A DNA stretch of 64,000 nucleotides from Porphyra umbilicalis (GCA_002049455.2 KV918765.1:372001-436000); one strand, 5' to 3'. Shown: positions 42,801-53,991, numbered from the stretch's first letter. Made by a program: numbers and translations. The notes: generated from the sequence alone by a model not told the origin.

Positions 42801-43781
42801 AAATCATGATCGTTCTGGTGTACGTCGAACGATCTTCTTTTGGTGGCAAAAAGCCTGACGGCGATCTACAAGATTAAGGACGCTTTGCACAAGCGTTTTG
42901 AGATGAAGGACCTGGGCGAGGCGAAGGTCATCCTCGGGCTAGAGATTAGGCGTGACAGGGCATTGGGCACCCTCAAGCTGTCGCAGGGCAAGTACGCGGC
43001 GCAAGTGCTGGAGACGTTAGGGATGGCGGAGTGCATTCCGATCGGAGCGCCGATGGAGGTGGGCCTGCAGCTGGTCAAGGCCGACGAGAGCGACGACGCG
43101 CTACCCTACCGCGAAGCCGTCGGCAGTCTTTTGTACCTGATGGTCGGGACGCGTCCTGACCTCACCTTCGCCATTGGAAATCTGAGCCGGTTTGTCTCGT
43201 ACTACGGCAAGGAGGATTGGGCGGCGATCAAGCGCGTTCTACGTAACGTCAAGGGCTCGAGGGACAAGGGGCTGGTATTGGACAAGAACTCTTCATGTGT
43301 TTTACAAGGCTTTAGTGATGCCGACTGGGCGGGTGACCACGAGACGCGACGTTCTACGACGGGCTCCACCTTCATCTTTGGCGGAGCAGCTGTCAGCTGA
43401 GGTTCTAAGTTGCAGAAGACGGTGGCGCTGTCGACGATGGAAGCCGAGTACATGGCTCTATTTGAGGCCAGCAAGGATGCTGTTAGGCTCAACAAGCTCG
43501 TGCAAAGCGTGGCATCTCAAGGGCTGCGGACACCGATCTCGGGCGAACCGATCAGCATCAAGGTCGACAACAGCGGGTGCATTGACTTCTCCAAGAACCC
43601 CGTCGAGCACAAGCGCACGAAGCACATCGCCATTCGCTACCACTTTGTGCGCGAGGTCATCACGACGGACAAGGTGACTCTGGAGCATTGTGCAACGGGC
43701 GACACGGTGGCGGACCCGATGACGAAGGAGCTCGGCAAGACCAAGCACGACAAGCATGAAGAGGCCATGGGTCTTTGCTGA
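39855..43781 (+). pseudogene. pol: Copia #2 Gag-Pol, multiply broken
   Basis: ATG at 39855. Gag domain (TETNFHEWRQRIKMVFALRD ... MWSTLQGVFQRKSL), knuckle-like CYYCHKFGHISHEFPE (last Cys changed to Phe), protease start WLVDSAASAHMF then TAG at 40740. Integrase has an intact zinc pair (CEPC) and D, D, E in HSDLGGP, RFDNGGEYV and NGVSERLNQ. TAG TAG at 41790-41795 and a frameshift near 42170 follow. RT (DVKTAFLNGDLDEEIYMEQP) is hit by one extra A at 42828-42829 inside the YVDD catalytic motif. RNase H (FSDADWAGDHETRRSTTG) has TGA at 43398 where Trp is expected, then ALSTMEAEYMAL to the stop at 43781. It was once a complete copia polyprotein and is no longer functional. Confidence 0.95.
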
Positions 43782-43816
43782 ATACAAGAACCGCCGCGGC
43801 AACAAGTAAGGAGGAA

Positions 43817-44524
43817 TGTTGGACTTTGATGCTCGTCGCCGACTCCACTGGCGGTTCGCGGTTGGATGATGGTCGGTGACCCTTACGGTACCCCACATGG
43901 TACATTTGCAAGACGTGGTCAAGTTGCACACATTCGTGTTGGGTGATCTTGGAGTGTTACTTTTGGCATGTTTTGGATTTGATCTTCGCTTTGCTCTAGT
44001 GTCCATTCTACTGACCGCCTCATTTGAGCCTCTCAGGCTCATTTGAGCATATTTTTGATGCCTCTCTGTGACCAGGTTCCGGCATCGGCTGCTCTTTTTG
44101 AGAAAAGATATTGACTCAGCGCAGTCAACTTACCTATGGGCCAACTCGACGGCTGTGTACAATGAAAACTCGGAGGGGGTGCCCCAGACACCCCAAAAAG
44201 GCCGCGTTTCCAGGCCATATGAGAGGGAGCCTCATTTGAGCCTCATCTGAGGCTCATTAGAGCCTCGGGAGCAGTAGAATGGACACTAGTGGCCTTTGAT
44301 TTTGGGAGTGATTCGATTTGGTGCGAGGGCGTGGGCGTCGGTGAGGGCGCGAGAGGGGGGAGCTCTTGGGCCGGTGGGGACTTTTTGAGAGGTGCTCTCG
44401 GTTGGGAGAGGCGGGCGAACCTTAGGACAACAAACAAAGCACGTTCGCACACACACACACGAGCTCAAGCCACTCAACCACTCCACCGTGGTCCCCCAAC
44501 CCCCACTCCTACTGCGTTTCAACA
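43817..44524 (+). repeat. 3' LTR of copia #2, interrupted by a MITE
   Basis: 708 bp. Subtracting the insert and its duplicated TA (290 bp) gives 418 bp, exactly the length of the 5' LTR. Confidence 0.95.
43999..44286. mobile_element. 288-bp TA-flanked MITE inside the copia #2 3' LTR
   Basis: Perfect 15-bp terminal inverted repeats GTGTCCATTCTACTG/CAGTAGAATGGACAC, flanked by TA at 43997-43998 and 44287-44288. The 5' LTR supplies the empty site (CTCTAGTGCATTTTAATTTG). Because the target is CTAG, a 4-bp CTAG duplication with a 14-bp repeat is equally compatible. TA would suggest the Tc1/mariner superfamily. The interior repeats CTCATTTGAGCCTC near both ends and has no coding capacity. Confidence 0.9.
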
Positions 44525-46901
44525 CAAGGCGCTCGTCTTTGTCGGGTAGGACCCGGGCGTCGCGTCCATCGTCGCTGCCTACTGCCCCGGGGCGGCTCCA
44601 TTTTCGCTCTCACCGGCACCGCACCTGCACGCGTGCGGGGCGTATGGGGCGCTGCGGGTTACGGCCGACGCGCTCGCACGGGCGGCCGTGGCCGCGACCG
44701 CCGCTGCAGAGCGCCACGTGCGGCGCGGCCATCGGTTACTGCCGATTGTCGACGCGCTACGTGCAACGGTGGCCGATGCTGCGCGCGCGGCCGTGGCCAC
44801 CGCGGCAGCCCTACCAGTCGGCAGCGGTGACGCGGTCTGCCGAACGACTAGAAAGCGCGGCCGTGGCGCGCTCGGCGCGTCGTCTGGGGCGTGGGGGTCT
44901 CCCGCAAAGCAGAGTCGTCGAGCTTTTGTGGGCCCGCCGGCGCAGTCGTCTGTGCCGCCGCCCTTGGAGCACGCACAGACGCAGCCGGCTTCGGCGCCGG
45001 CCCCTCCCCCCCCCCCTGCCCGCTTAAGCGGCCCCTGTACACGCAGCCGGCCTACGGCGACGCGTGGCTCTCGCCCGTTTAGTGGCAAGAGGTCGCCCGC
45101 AAGATGGGGACGAGCGGCCCCGACGGCACGCGGCCACTGCTGACGCGCCTGCACGCGCTCGCACACGCCGCGGGCAACGACGGCGGCGTCCAGCCGAGGC
45201 GTTTCCCCAACCACGTGTGTGTGTGGATGAGAGATGCGGCCCTGTTCAAAGAGGCAGCGCACGCGAAGGCGGCTGTCAAGGCCGAGACAGACGCGGCGGT
45301 GCACGCAGAGACTGTATGGCGTGCAGTGTTGGGCAACAATGGGGTACATGCCGCGTGCGTCGAACAGCGAACGGCGCAGGACAAGCGCCAGACGGCGGCG
45401 GTATTGCGCACGGCAGAGCGAGTGGCGGCTGCGGCAGCCGCAGCTGCACCCGCTGCGCCCCCGCAGCTCGGCGCGCCCGGCACGCCGCTGCCGTCGGCAG
45501 ACCGTCTGCGAGTGCTGTGTGCCGTCCTCCGGCGTGCGGCCACGACCAGGAGACCGCGCGCGCGCGCGTCCGCCGGCGGGGGCAACGCTTGTCGTCTCCG
45601 AAGGGGCGTACCGCAAATCGACGTGCGCCAGTATGACCCAGCCCGCGGAAACGGCAGCGGCTGCAGCTTGGGCGGCGACAAGGCCTGACGTGTCGTGCGA
45701 GTCCCTGACGGCCGGGTGCTCTCTCACAGTCGCATCTTGGGGCGCATGGGTGGTGGCGGCCACTACGCGCATCGCGCGCACCTACACAGACGCCTACCAG
45801 TCCGCGTACGGGGCGGCCGTGACGTGGGGCCGGCGAAAGGCGCGCCTGCACGCGCTCATCCAGCGCAACTGGTACGCGGCAAAGTTGGCCCACCGCATGA
45901 CGAGTACGTTCCTGCGGCACACGGTGGTCGGCACCAAGGCGGTGCTGGCCGTTGGCCGATGCAGGCCCCGCGCCGGCAGCGTCGATCCCGTGCGGCGCAT
46001 GGCCAAACACGTGCACCTCGTGTACGTTGACGAGCACAATACGAGCCAGACGTGTGCCGAGTTCGGCCACGTCTTGTTCAACACGTACGTGTCGCCCGAC
46101 TCGCAGCTTGACCTGACGCTCCTCAAGGCGACAAGAATTTACGCGCAGCGCGCGTCGGCGTCTGCGGCCAAGCGCGCCTCTCCCCTTCGCAACGGCCGGC
46201 GCGCGCGACGGGGTGTGACGATCGGCAGTCGGTCGGGTCCACGCGACGATGCGGCCGCCCAGCGCGCCAAGGAGCACGCAGGGACGGTGCGGACAGAGGT
46301 GTTGCAGGCGATTGCGGCTCACGGCAAGTGCGCGTTCGGGACCGACCCGCTGGTACTGTGGGGGGTCAAGCTGTGCACCAGCGTTGCGAATCCGGCGACG
46401 TACGTCGGGCGAGACACCAACGCGGCGCGCAACATGTCCAAGATTGCCATCAAGAGCATACAGGGTCGGAGCGTGTACCCCAAAATCCGGGGGTACACAA
46501 TCTCACGCGCGCCACCGCGGGACGATCCAGTCCAGGCTGTGCGGCACGCGGCTGCGATCGAGGCGGGTTCCTACAAGGCCGGATATGGGTAGACGCGGTG
46601 TTCACCCACGTCGTGGGCGGGTTGGCGCCGACCTGTGGTCGCCCACCCGTCGGTGGCGGAGGCGGGGACGGCCCCCACGGCAGTGGCAGGGGCGGCGCCG
46701 ACGTTGCGGGCAGAGACATTGGGTATAGTGGCAGACGGGGCGCACGCCGCAGCTGCTGCGTCGGCAAGCGGTGACCTGGTGACGAGTATCGTCGACCAGA
46801 TGGCTGCTGCCAGCCTCGCGCCAGCCGCGGGGCACAGCCACTTGTCTTCGAGCCGCCTCGAGCGGGTAATCAAATACTGTTCACTAAGAGGCGATGGCTA
46901 G
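44525..46901 (+). pseudogene. Fanzor relic, C-terminal RuvC nuclease part
   Basis: The frame resumes in phase after copia #2 with GALVFVG, a TAG codon, then DPGVASIVAAY, the RuvC-I motif with its catalytic Asp. A slip in the C run near 45010 and another in the GC repeat near 45550 change frame, and TAG occurs at 45080. Further on are AGATLVVSEGAY and the treble-clef region VYVDEHNTSQTCAEFGHVLF, where only one Cys of the expected C-x2-C remains. VLWGVKLCTS again has one Cys of a pair. YVGRDTNAARNMSKIA carries the RuvC-III Asp. The stop at 46590 is followed by about 100 more open codons (to 46901) of Ala-rich sequence in the same frame. TSxTC and RD-x-NAARN are diagnostic of TnpB/Fanzor. Confidence 0.85.
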
Positions 46902-49028
46902 TGTCGTAGCTTCGCTTTGGCGCCCTGTTTGAAAAACGGGGTGCGTACTAGTCCGAGGTTCCGGTACGGAAGCAGTAGAAAATCTCAAGATCTCGGGCCC
47001 CGGCACCATGCACGTTGGATGTTCGGATACTGAGACGAATCTCTGTCCAGTCGTTACAACTCGAACGTTGTAACGACTGGCTACTACAGCATCCTCAGGA
47101 CGGCTCTCAGCCATCCCGGTGACGATTGGGTATGCGCGCGCCACGTGCACTCACTCTGATCCACACAGCTATCCGCGTCCCACCACGCATTCATTGAAAG
47201 ATTCAAGGCATTCCAAAGCTGGCTCCGATTTCAACCCCTTCTCAGTGCATGTTCAGCGCATGTCCTTGATTATCTGCGTGAATCTCATGTCGGTGTTTCT
47301 GACCTCCGCTCTTGGTACCTAAAGGCATCAGTATTAACCCTAGATGAGTTTCAATAAACTAATACTCTCTGGCGATGCAGGCCTCAGAGCATCACGCCCT
47401 GAGGGGCACGCCTAGGCAAGACCCGGAGTATCGGCTCTTCTGGGTTTTGACAGTAGATGTAACGTCCCTTTGGGTTCGGCCATCAAATGCGACATTCTAT
47501 TGGTCTCTGGGATCTCTGTCTTTCTTTTCTTCGTGCGCACAGGCCGGGGTCAGCTTTTTCCCCGGAATCGCCACGTGGATCAGGTCAGCCGCCTTACTGG
47601 TGCCTCAGGAGAGGGGGCCTTCCTCGAAGGGACCTTTTCCTCTGCAAAAACGGTACCGACCCGACCCAGTTTTCTTGATGCGGCCGGCACAATGGACCTC
47701 CAGAACGCTGTCGTAATCTTGGAACTGTGGCAGCCCCGCACACTCCCCCCCTCCATGATCATGAGCGAAGATGAAATATGATCAACTAGATAGGTCGAGT
47801 AGATAGCCCTCATACGTAGTAGACGAGCCCGGTTGGTTGTCTAAGAGCAATCCCAACAATGTCGATTATCGTAGAAATATGGACCACGTGTCCCCACTTG
47901 TCTAACGTGGCACCATATGCGGAAACTAGCACCACCGACAATGTCCCGTATGCAGAACTTCCGCAAACGGGCCAGACACGATTTACAGCGCCGAGCTCAG
48001 TCCAACCGGATAATCCAGAGGTGAGTTCGGAGGCAGTCGCGAAACAAGGGTGGGCGTCCTCATGGAAGCCAGATTTGGGGACGTCAGAGGCCGATTACCG
48101 ACCGGTCCGAATGGGGCCGGCCCGTTTTAGGCGAAATGGAGCGCTGCCACTGGCTCAGGAGAGCTCCGAGACGATCGTGATGGTCACCACGTGTGACACT
48201 CATGATCGCACCATCTGGTTTTGGCGCTCGGCCGTCGCCAGCCCGGGTGATTCGTGCCCATCACGCGGTGGTGATTCGTGCCCATCACGCGACCGACCCC
48301 GGTCAAATATCAGCCAACCTGAAACTAGTCATCGTGTGACATCGCAGGCGAATGCCGAACATTTCGCTGCCGAGTATCGATCTGTGCAACCAAAATTTTG
48401 GACGTAGGGGCCGTACAGGAGCTCTCACTCCAGACCACCAACCGACACAGCCTCGTTCGAGGCCGCATAACGAGCCGGAGAAACACCAGCAGGACCACTC
48501 TTGCAAGCGTGCCGCGTGCTGTCAACTGACGAGATTCGCATGCACTGCATGCCGGCCCCGTGCAGGCCGGTCGCTCCCAACGCGTCGCCACGTTGTGTCA
48601 TGCGGCTGGCGGACCTGTTTCTGCTTGTAGTGGCTGATCGCCTGTGGGTGGCCGATCGGGTCGAGAGCCTCGCTTCCTGGCCAACAGGGCGCGCAGGAGG
48701 GCGCGCAGGAGGGGGTGCACCCCGCTGTACCCCACTGAACAGGCCTCAATGGCAAGGTGGAGGGCGGGTCGCGCTCGACGCACCCACATCATAGTGTCCA
48801 AATTGTGGGGGTGGCGGTGACAGGGGGCACCACCTGTCCAGGACGACTAGGCACGGTATATGCACCTTCAGCCGGCTGGCACCGGGAGCGCGACGCGCAC
48901 CGCACGACGCACGCCGACGTCGTGTGCTCGACGACATGCTCCCGTCGTGGGCACAGTCCTCCTCCCTCTCTCATTCTCCAGTCATGATCCCGCTTTGAGT
49001 TCTCCGTCCCGCGCCGGGCCCGTGGATC
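46902..49028. other. Spacer; one strong hairpin and short tandem repeats
   Basis: No supported gene in 2.1 kb. It contains a perfect 14-bp-stem hairpin at 47047-47080 (listed separately), a 24-bp unit twice at 48247-48294 (GTGATTCGTGCCCATCACGC core), and a doubled GGGCGCGCAGGA near 48688. The left end of the Harbinger element must lie toward the right of this interval, but its terminal repeat was not found. Confidence 0.5.
47047..47080. repeat. Perfect 14-bp-stem hairpin downstream of the Fanzor relic
   Basis: CCAGTCGTTACAAC, loop TCGAAC, then GTTGTAACGACTGG. No T-run follows, so it is not a simple bacterial-type terminator. Confidence 0.85.
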
Positions 49029-50522
49029 ATGGACGACGATGTAGCTGAGGATGAGCTGCAGATGGCCGTCGTGCTTGACGCTCGAGCCACCCTCTCTGTG
49101 CGCCGTGCGCTTCTCTCGGTGCGAGCCGGACGCCTGCGCAAGCGCATTGAAGGCTCCCGTCCAGGCCGTCGCCTGAACCGGCCTCTCGATTTCAACCTAG
49201 GTGCGCATGCCATTTTGCGAGATTACTTTGGTGTGGACGGGGCGCCACCAGTCTACGGCGAGGACCCGTTTCAGGAGCGTTTCCGCCTGCCACGGCCGGT
49301 TTTCAACCGTCAATTCCGAGCTATTTGCAACGAGCCCATTTGGAGGCGCACTGTCAACGCCACCGGTCGCCCGCAGGCCCATGCCATTCAGAAGGTGGCT
49401 GCCGCGTTGAGGGTGCTTGGGTATGGAGAGCCCTTTGACCGCGCTGACGATTACTGTCGCCTTTCCCGCTCCACCATTGATATGTACACCCGCCGCCTGA
49501 CGCACTTTATTATTGACAAGTGGAAACCGACGTACCTCCGGCGTCCCAATGCCGAGGAGCTGGAGCACATCCTCACGCGCAACGCAGCCCGCGGCATGCC
49601 GGGCTGCATGGGCTCTATCGACTGCACCCACTGGACTTGGGCCAAGTGCCCAAAGGCCCTGGCCGGGCAGTACAAGGACCGCAACGGCAAGATATCGGTA
49701 GTGATTGAGACGGTGTGTGACGAGGACCTGTACATCTGGCACTCGTTTGTGGGATGCCCGGGCACCTACAACGACAAGAGCGTGCTAGTCGCGTCGCCGC
49801 TGATTCTGGACGTTAACGATGGAACGTGGCCACCGAGGATCTACAACTACACACTTAACGGCCGCTCTCGTCGATTGCTTTTTTACGCGGCCGACCAAGG
49901 CTACCCCCGATACGCTATCTTTGCTCAGCCGTACTCCAAGCCCGACACGCCTCGACGACAGGTGTACAACGTCCTGCAGGAGGCGGTGCGCAAGGACGCG
50001 GAGCTCCTGTACGCGGTGTGGTGGTCGCGATGGTTCATCACTAAGTACCCGGCACGCTACATGAAGCTGCCGCGCCTCATCAACACAGCCAAAGCCGTGG
50101 CCACCCTCTACAACATGGCCGTGGAACACCGCCGTCACAGCTTTATTGCATCAACGCGCATGGCGGCGGCGGCGGCGGTACGCGGCGCGAGGAGCGGACG
50201 TCACGACGGTGACGATCAAGGCGCCAGTGGAGATGGGACGGTCTTTGTCAAGGACGATGGGTCAACATGTGGCTCTGTATGGGGCGCACCTGTGCCTGAT
50301 TGTTACGGTCGAGGCAATGACCGTCGTGGCTGTGAAGGCGCCCGGATAGGAACGGCGAGGTACATGCAAATGGCCGAGAAAGAGGCCAAGGAAACGCAAG
50401 AGCACTTCTCCTTGCTCCATGACTTGGCAGAGCACGTGTGGGCCGACCGCGGCAGCCTATTAGCCCCGTACTTGCGACTGCCAGATGAAGGAGGGGTTGA
50501 GCGAGGGATCAAGTCGGGCTGA
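49029..50522 (+). CDS. PIF/Harbinger transposase (DDE, intact)
   Basis: ATG at 49029, 497 residues, uninterrupted. Residues 118-161 form a helix-turn-helix-like region (AIQKVAAALRVLGYGEPFDR, LSRSTIDMYTRRLTHFI). The DDE nuclease domain has D198 in GSIDCTHWTW, D289 in FYAADQGYPRY and E325 in RKDAELLYAVWWSRWFI, with CPGTYNDKSVL between. This is the ALP1/plant-transposon-protein type of Harbinger nuclease (Pfam DDE_Tnp_4/Plant_tran by recollection). The C-terminal 120 residues are low complexity. Harbinger transposases need a Myb/SANT-like partner for DNA binding; a matching gene lies convergently at 51739-53844. No intron or stop is seen, so this protein could be active if supplied with the partner. 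Confidence 0.95.
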   Translation: MDDDVAEDELQMAVVLDARATLSVRRALLSVRAGRLRKRIEGSRPGRRLNRPLDFNLGAHAILRDYFGVDGAPPVYGEDPFQERFRLPRPVFNRQFRAICNEPIWRRTVNATGRPQAHAIQKVAAALRVLGYGEPFDRADDYCRLSRSTIDMYTRRLTHFIIDKWKPTYLRRPNAEELEHILTRNAARGMPGCMGSIDCTHWTWAKCPKALAGQYKDRNGKISVVIETVCDEDLYIWHSFVGCPGTYNDKSVLVASPLILDVNDGTWPPRIYNYTLNGRSRRLLFYAADQGYPRYAIFAQPYSKPDTPRRQVYNVLQEAVRKDAELLYAVWWSRWFITKYPARYMKLPRLINTAKAVATLYNMAVEHRRHSFIASTRMAAAAAVRGARSGRHDGDDQGASGDGTVFVKDDGSTCGSVWGAPVPDCYGRGNDRRGCEGARIGTARYMQMAEKEAKETQEHFSLLHDLAEHVWADRGSLLAPYLRLPDEGGVERGIKSG

Positions 50523-51738
50523 GGACGTGCTCCGTGGAGAGGAAGGCGCCGTGGATCAAAGTTTTTTTTTTTTTCCCGCTGGGCAGGGTTTTTTTTTCTT
50601 TAGAAGCACTCGCCCTACAGTTACATTATGCGCGCGATTGGCCTAACAGCTGACCATGGGCGGGTAGCACGTATGTTTGTTGACTATGGATGGTTTGCGT
50701 ACAGATAATGCATTGATTATCTCTTGTTCACTGTGTTGCGAGCCTGTGCGCCCGTGGACCGTGTACTGCGCGGTAGTCATTGAAAGCTAGCACCCACCCA
50801 TTCATTTACTACCGCGCTCCATGGGCCTCAATGTGCACCCTTCATGTCCTGGCGACTGTGAACCAACGATGCTAAGCCTCGCTCTCACAACATTCACACC
50901 GGGATCTTGGTCAAGGCGCATCAAAGTGGCGGCCATAGCTGTCGTTGTACGAGCCACCACTTGCGCGATGATGATAATAAGGCGATTCAGCACATTCGAT
51001 GAAAAGCAAAGGTGGATTCCAGTTGTGCCATCCTGTCCCGTACGTGTATTTGCTGCCATCACAGCGAAATCTATGCGAGTGGGCAGACCGCATGGCGTGC
51101 AAGAATGGAACTGCATAGTTAATCTCTGGAAGTACCGCAATGTCGATCAAAATAGTCCCTAACCCCTGACTAGGCATGTTTGCATCAGCAAGCTACATCG
51201 GACGCCAGCACCAAGGTGATTTTTGTTGACTTGGCCGAGCAGCTGGAGCTGGAGCCAGCTCTGCTGTCTACGACCTGAACATTCGCAGTGCTCCTGTTCA
51301 TCTTGTCGTGCGTCTTGCGACCGATGTGCACACCATGGAGGTGGTCACATCGAGGCAAGCTAAGCATCAATGTCACAGCTGATAAGGAAAAAAAAACCGA
51401 GACGGGAAAAAAAAACCTTTTCTCATGGAAGCGTGCATGTCATGTGCCGTACAAAGCATTCACCAAGCAAAAAAAGAAGCACAGCTACATCGCCGATCAT
51501 CAAGCTTGGCCAAGTCGATGGCCATCAAGACACAAGTCAAGCAAACAGAGCAACTGAGCAAAAAGAGAGCACACATACACAGTCCATCATCAAAGATTGC
51601 CATATCCATGGCCATCACAGCACAGTTCAAGCAAACAGAACAACAGGATACGCGCGCAATCAGTCGGTCCATGATGCCAGTTGCAGACCCATGTTCTTGC
51701 CACAGAAACCAGCGGCCCAGAAACCCGCGGCCGTCCGC
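50523..51738. other. Intergenic region of the Harbinger element
   Basis: No coding frame of note. T-runs at 50563-50574 and 50590-50597 follow the transposase stop. A diverged direct repeat with 90-bp period (51497 and 51587, CAAGCAAACAGA core) lies near the end of the convergent gene. Confidence 0.5.
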
Positions 51739-53844
51739 CTAGGGCCTTTCCTCGTCGTCACCGCCGCTGCTAGAGTCTCCACCGTCTGTCCATTTGTCCC
51801 AGTCCATAGTGTCCAAGATGCGTGTGTCGACATCAAAGCCGGCGGCGTTGGCCATCTCCTGAAAGCGCCGCCGCTTGGTTGTCTGCGCAACGCGGCCTTG
51901 AGCCAGTGCCACACGGCGTCGAGGCGGCTGCGGGGGGCGGGCACTAGAGACGCTGGCGCTCAAGTCGACTCGGCTGGGGTCTTTTGCATCGGCTCCTCCC
52001 TCCTCTGCTGATGGCTCACCATCCTCGGCTCCCTCCCCTGCTGGGGGCTCATCATCGTCGCCTGCCGTGCCATGCGCCACGCTCCCGACGTTGCTATCGT
52101 TGCCAGTAGTCATGGCTTGCGACGAGATCAGCTCTGCGGCCACGCGGGCGGCCTCAATAGTTGTCCTCGGCGGCGACGCCGTCGGCGGAGGCGGCGGAAA
52201 CGTTTCGTGGTCTGCAGCGCGGTCTGCGGCGCATGTACGATGCCTGCGATGAGGGGGGGGGCGGTCGTCTGTGTCGTTGTCAGACTCGGAGACCGTCTCT
52301 TCCTCCTCGTCGGTGGATGAAACACGCCCACTGTGGCGTCCCCAACGCCCAAGTTGAACTCCACCGCGGCGACCACCGCCGCGACCACAGTATCCTCGGC
52401 CGCCATTGGCAGGTACCTCAGCGCATCGACCGCCACGCCCAGCTCCGCGCTCGCGTCCAACAAAGGCCGAACGCCCTCGGCCACGCCCTCCGCGGCTGCC
52501 CCTTGGGGCGACGGCTTCGGCCGCAGCCGTGGCCGCGTCGATCTTTCGTTGCAATTCCGTCTCCTAATCATGGTCGGGTGCGTTGGCGTTGGCCGCGGGG
52601 GGGGCACGGCCATCAGCATCGTGCAATTGACGTCTCATCTCGCGCTCCCACCTCTGACGCCCCTCGACCGAGTTGGCAGCGGCAATGGAAGACCAGAAGG
52701 CAATGTCGGCGCGATCAGCAGCCGACCGGGCTAACGCGTTTAGCGCCACAGTGTTTGAGATGGACTCACGTTGCAGGGTAGCCTCCATGCGGAACGCTGC
52801 CTTGGCGGCCTTGTTTCCGACAGGCCGTTCGTGAAACACACTCGTCTTGCGTTGTTGCCGGCCCCGCGCGTACGTAGAGCTACTTGGCCCTATGCTCGCG
52901 TCCTCGTCCTCGTCCGTCAGGCCGTCCAGAGGGTCCTCGTCACACAGCTCTGCACCGGATGCACCGTGCACTTCTGAAGCGCGGTGCGACCCTCGCATGG
53001 CCGCCACAGTAGCAGCGCCACTGAAGCGGTTCAGCCGTCGCAAGATCCTCCAGTGGGGAAGCGGAGGGCACTTGAGCGTTGTGATGACCTCGGCCTTGAA
53101 GCCCTCGTAGGGGCTGAGGCCGTTCCACTTGGCCACGGTGGCGTTGATCAGGTCCGCAGGCGTCGGGTTGCCCGTGAGCTTGGCGATGAGAACAGACATG
53201 TACATGTTCTTAAAGCTTTCCACCATGGGGAAGATGTTGTACTTGAGCTCCTTGTCAATGGCCGGCGTTGAGCGCGCGCGGCGTCGGTCCACTTGCGGCA
53301 GAGAGTCAGGCAGCCGAGCGCGGAACCGACCGCAGAAGTCGCTCTTGAAGGTCTCCATGCGCTTGTCTGTTCCAACCTCGGAGTTGAGAGTTGCCTCCAC
53401 GGAGACCCCGCAAAGCACCTCGCGCTTGTCACGAATCCACCCCACACCACGAGTAGGGCGCGAGTCTCCCGTCCCTGGGACGCAAGCATGGTTGCCGACA
53501 GGGTCTTGACGGACTGGCTCCTCCTCTGCCGCCTGCTCCGGCCCGGCGCCGTGCTCCGTGTTCACACCGACGGGGCCGGCACGTTCGTCGGCAGAAACAG
53601 GGGGGGCAGTTGATGAAGACAGGCGCACAGGGGAAAGGGTTGGTGTGGACGGTCGCACACGGCGGGGCGTCGGTGTCGAAGGGCAAACGGGGGATATCTC
53701 ATCAATGTTGTCATCGTCAAGGCAAGAGGATAGGGGGGGGGTGTCGTCGGAGCCGGCCATGCTTTGGCCGCAATGGATTGGTAGAGGGAAGGGGTTGGCG
53801 TCGGTGTTTGGGAGAGGGGAGGGGTTGGCGTCGGTGTCGGTCAT
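51739..53844 (-). pseudogene. Harbinger Myb/NAM-like accessory protein, interrupted by one in-frame TAG
   Basis: ATG at 53844 (MTDTDANPSPLP). A disordered Pro/Thr-rich N-terminus precedes the Myb/SANT-like partner domain (ETFKSDFCGRFRARLPD, KELKYNIFPMVESFKNM, LIAKLTGNPTPADLINATVA, CPPLPHWRILRRLNRFSG). A NAM-associated-type segment follows (ERPVGNKAAKAAFRMEATLQ). TAG at 52564-52566 ends the first 426 codons. The same frame then stays open for about 274 codons (ETELQRKIDAATAAAEAVA, Arg/Gly-rich and acidic parts) to 51739. This suggests a nonsense change in a roughly 700-residue protein. Alternatively the first stop is genuine and the rest is remnant. In the family this protein binds the element ends and brings the transposase to the nucleus. 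Confidence 0.75.
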
Positions 53845-53991
53845 GTCTTGGCCGTCCTGCAGTGGATCTTGGTCGGGGTCTTGGTCTTGGCGGAGGCCCC
53901 AAACTTAGTCTTGTCCTTGCGCTTGACCCTTGTGTGGCAAACCGGCGCCGTCCACACTGCCACGGCCGAGCGCGAGACGGCCGAGAAAGCG

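Larger units (their letters stand above)
39276..44524 (+). mobile_element. Ty1/copia element #2, decayed, inserted in the Fanzor relic
   Basis: LTRs 39276-39693 (418 bp) and 43817-44524 (708 bp, of which 290 bp is a later MITE plus its TA duplication). Ends TGTTGGA...TTCAACA. Flanking 5-mers CAAAG (39271-39275) and CAAGG (44525-44529) are a target duplication with one mismatch. Primer-binding site GGTTATGGGCCCAGAGC at 39694-39710; purine tract AAGGAGGAA at 43808-43816. Removing the element restores the Fanzor frame. Confidence 0.96.

Noticed and set aside
24743..43400. Stop-codon reassignment to explain in-frame stops in pol and Fanzor frames
   Set aside because: TAA, TAG and TGA all occur as interruptions, frameshifts accompany them, and the intact copia #1 Gag-Pol (1394 codons) and Harbinger transposase contain no internal stop. 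Decay under the standard code explains this.
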